Assembly: GCF_000739775.1 (NCBI RefSeq) | Contig: NZ_BBJH01000062.1 | Location: 1 to 41,485, forward strand | Source: Paraburkholderia heleia NBRC 101817 | GTDB taxonomy: Bacteria > Pseudomonadota > Gammaproteobacteria > Burkholderiales > Burkholderiaceae | DNA: 41,485 bases | Direction: 5' to 3' | Part shown: piece after piece, positions 40,683 to 41,485 of the stretch | Layout of the letters: every line of letters begins with the position of its first letter | Position numbering within the stretch: position 1 is the stretch's first letter | The notes under the pieces: generated by a model | What the model saw: the letters and a program-made list of their open reading frames with translations, nothing else | The model's database searches: none | What the model was told of the DNA's origin: nothing | Position numbers and translations under genes: made by a program

Positions 40683-40699
40683 GTAGAAATTTATTCTAC
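40683..40699. promoter_or_regulatory. Lrp-type operator between the regulator and dioxygenase genes
   Basis: GTAGAA-ATTTA-TTCTAC is a perfect inverted repeat. The inner 15 bases fit the E. coli Lrp consensus (YAGHAWATTWTDCTR) at 14 of 15 positions. A second GTAGAA, within TTCT-TGT-AGAA, is at 40760-40770 close to the dioxygenase start, after a TATAAA at 40752-40757. Confidence 0.7.
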
Positions 40700-40789
40700 A
40701 CGAAGGGCGAATGAGGAAAAAATAGGAAAACTTATTCCGGCCGCGAACGGCTATAAATCTTCTTGTAGAAACCGGAAGAAGAACACGCC

Positions 40790-41407
40790 ATGAATGCCCC
40801 TGCAGAACTCGCCCTGCAAAGCGCCTTCCATACCGCGGAGCACCACGCTGCCGCCGTCGCGCGCTTCACCGCCGCACTCGAGGCCGCCTTCGATGCCTGC
40901 TCGACGCCCGGCGACCCCTCGCGGTGCGCACGCTTCGCGCGCGGCATGCGCGCGGCGCTCACGCGCGCGCTCGCCGACCCGGCGCTCGTTACGCCCGCGC
41001 AGCGCGAGGGCTGCGCCCAGACGTACCGGCGTCATGTCATCGCTGCCGACAGCCGCGGCCGCTACACGGTCGCGGCGCTCGTCTGGCAGCCCGGCCACGC
41101 GAGCCCGATTCATGCGCATCACACCTGGTGCGGCTACGCCGTGCTCGACGGCACGCTGACCGAAACGCTTTACGTGTGGGACGACGTCCGGCAAGGCGCC
41201 GAAGAGGTTCGCTCGCATCCGCGCGCGAGCGGCGCGGTATCGTTCGGCGGACCTGGGCGCGCCAGCATTCACCGGCTTTCGAACGGCAGCGACGCACGGG
41301 CCGTCTCGCTGCATGTCTACGGCGTCGCCGCCGAACACATCGCCACGCGGGTCAACGACGTGCTGGCGCTGGGGCAGGAACGCGCTTTCACGCAACCGGG
41401 GTGCTAG
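40790..41407 (+). CDS. Cysteine dioxygenase-family (thiol dioxygenase) enzyme
   Basis: A 205-residue cupin-type enzyme. The iron ligands are readable as His108 and His110 in PIHAHHTWCGYAVLDGTLTE and His161 in ASIHRLSN. The second-shell Ser173-His175-Tyr177 appears as SLHVYG, as in cysteine dioxygenases. Cys114 lies near the metal site, but whether a Cys-Tyr crosslink forms cannot be said. The enzyme should oxidise a thiol such as cysteine to the sulfinate with O2; 3-mercaptopropionate is an alternative substrate in related bacterial enzymes. A DecR-like regulator is divergent, with an Lrp box between, which favours cysteine. GGAAGAAGAAC is in front of the ATG. Confidence 0.88.
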   Translation: MNAPAELALQSAFHTAEHHAAAVARFTAALEAAFDACSTPGDPSRCARFARGMRAALTRALADPALVTPAQREGCAQTYRRHVIAADSRGRYTVAALVWQPGHASPIHAHHTWCGYAVLDGTLTETLYVWDDVRQGAEEVRSHPRASGAVSFGGPGRASIHRLSNGSDARAVSLHVYGVAAEHIATRVNDVLALGQERAFTQPGC

Positions 41408-41451
41408 GGGGCGATCTCCAACACGGTGATCAGCAAGAAGACCGGGACAGA

Positions 41452-41467
41452 TCTGCGCCGGCGCAGA
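41452..41467. other. 16-bp palindrome downstream of the dioxygenase gene
   Basis: TCTGCGCC directly followed by GGCGCAGA. It lies 45 bp after the dioxygenase stop. It may be a terminator stem without a loop or a protein site; the window ends too soon to decide. Confidence 0.35.
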
Positions 41468-41485
41468 CCTTCAGCCGCGGCTGCC

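Overview
The window is a G+C-rich (roughly two-thirds G+C by eye) bacterial chromosome segment. Its gene content and order point to the Burkholderiaceae, in the Burkholderia / Paraburkholderia / Caballeronia group. The main reasons are a long second Hfq with a glycine-rich tail, odhA-odhB-odhL followed by zapE, the rimP-nusA-infB-rbfA-truB cluster beside scpB-rluB, and several small proteins of Burkholderia type. It is mostly core genome. I see no prophage, no intact insertion sequence, no CRISPR array, and no tRNA or rRNA gene.

Layout. Positions 1-861 (minus strand) hold a three-gene module: a 48-residue serine/glycine-rich lipoprotein, an ECF sigma factor and an anti-sigma-like protein that runs off the window. 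An ECF-type promoter candidate lies in front of it. Positions 1393-4572 hold an Hfq2-like RNA chaperone, a small acidic protein, DUF2968 and DUF2147 envelope proteins and an orphan transposase-like DNA-binding domain. Positions 4710-11711 (minus) carry the 2-oxoglutarate dehydrogenase genes (odhA, odhB, lpd) followed by the ATPase zapE. typA (minus) follows. A complete plus-strand multidrug efflux operon (MarR regulator, outer membrane channel, membrane fusion protein, DHA2 transporter; 14285-19521) sits between typA and truB. Positions 19622-26194 (minus) are the translation/transcription cluster rimP-nusA-infB-rbfA-truB. It has a ribosome-assembly theme and a strong intrinsic terminator between infB and rbfA. 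scpB-rluB, an aminotransferase and a LysR regulator come next on the same strand.

The last 9 kb is looser. It holds a second orphan DUF4096 transposase-like protein, small secreted or unknown proteins, a YdcF-like membrane protein, ArfB, a VC0807-type membrane protein, a large FUSC-family inner membrane protein, and a divergent pair: a DecR/YbaO-like Lrp regulator facing a cysteine-dioxygenase-fold enzyme, with a near-consensus Lrp box between them.

No large unknown system is visible. The most promising items are small modules: the ECF/micro-lipoprotein operon, the DecR-like/thiol dioxygenase pair with its operator, a His-rich secreted peptide downstream of a GTAAC-N5-GTAAC direct repeat, the two stand-alone transposase DNA-binding domains, and a large dyad ahead of rimP. 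All functional statements come from reading motifs and recalled family knowledge; no database search was run.
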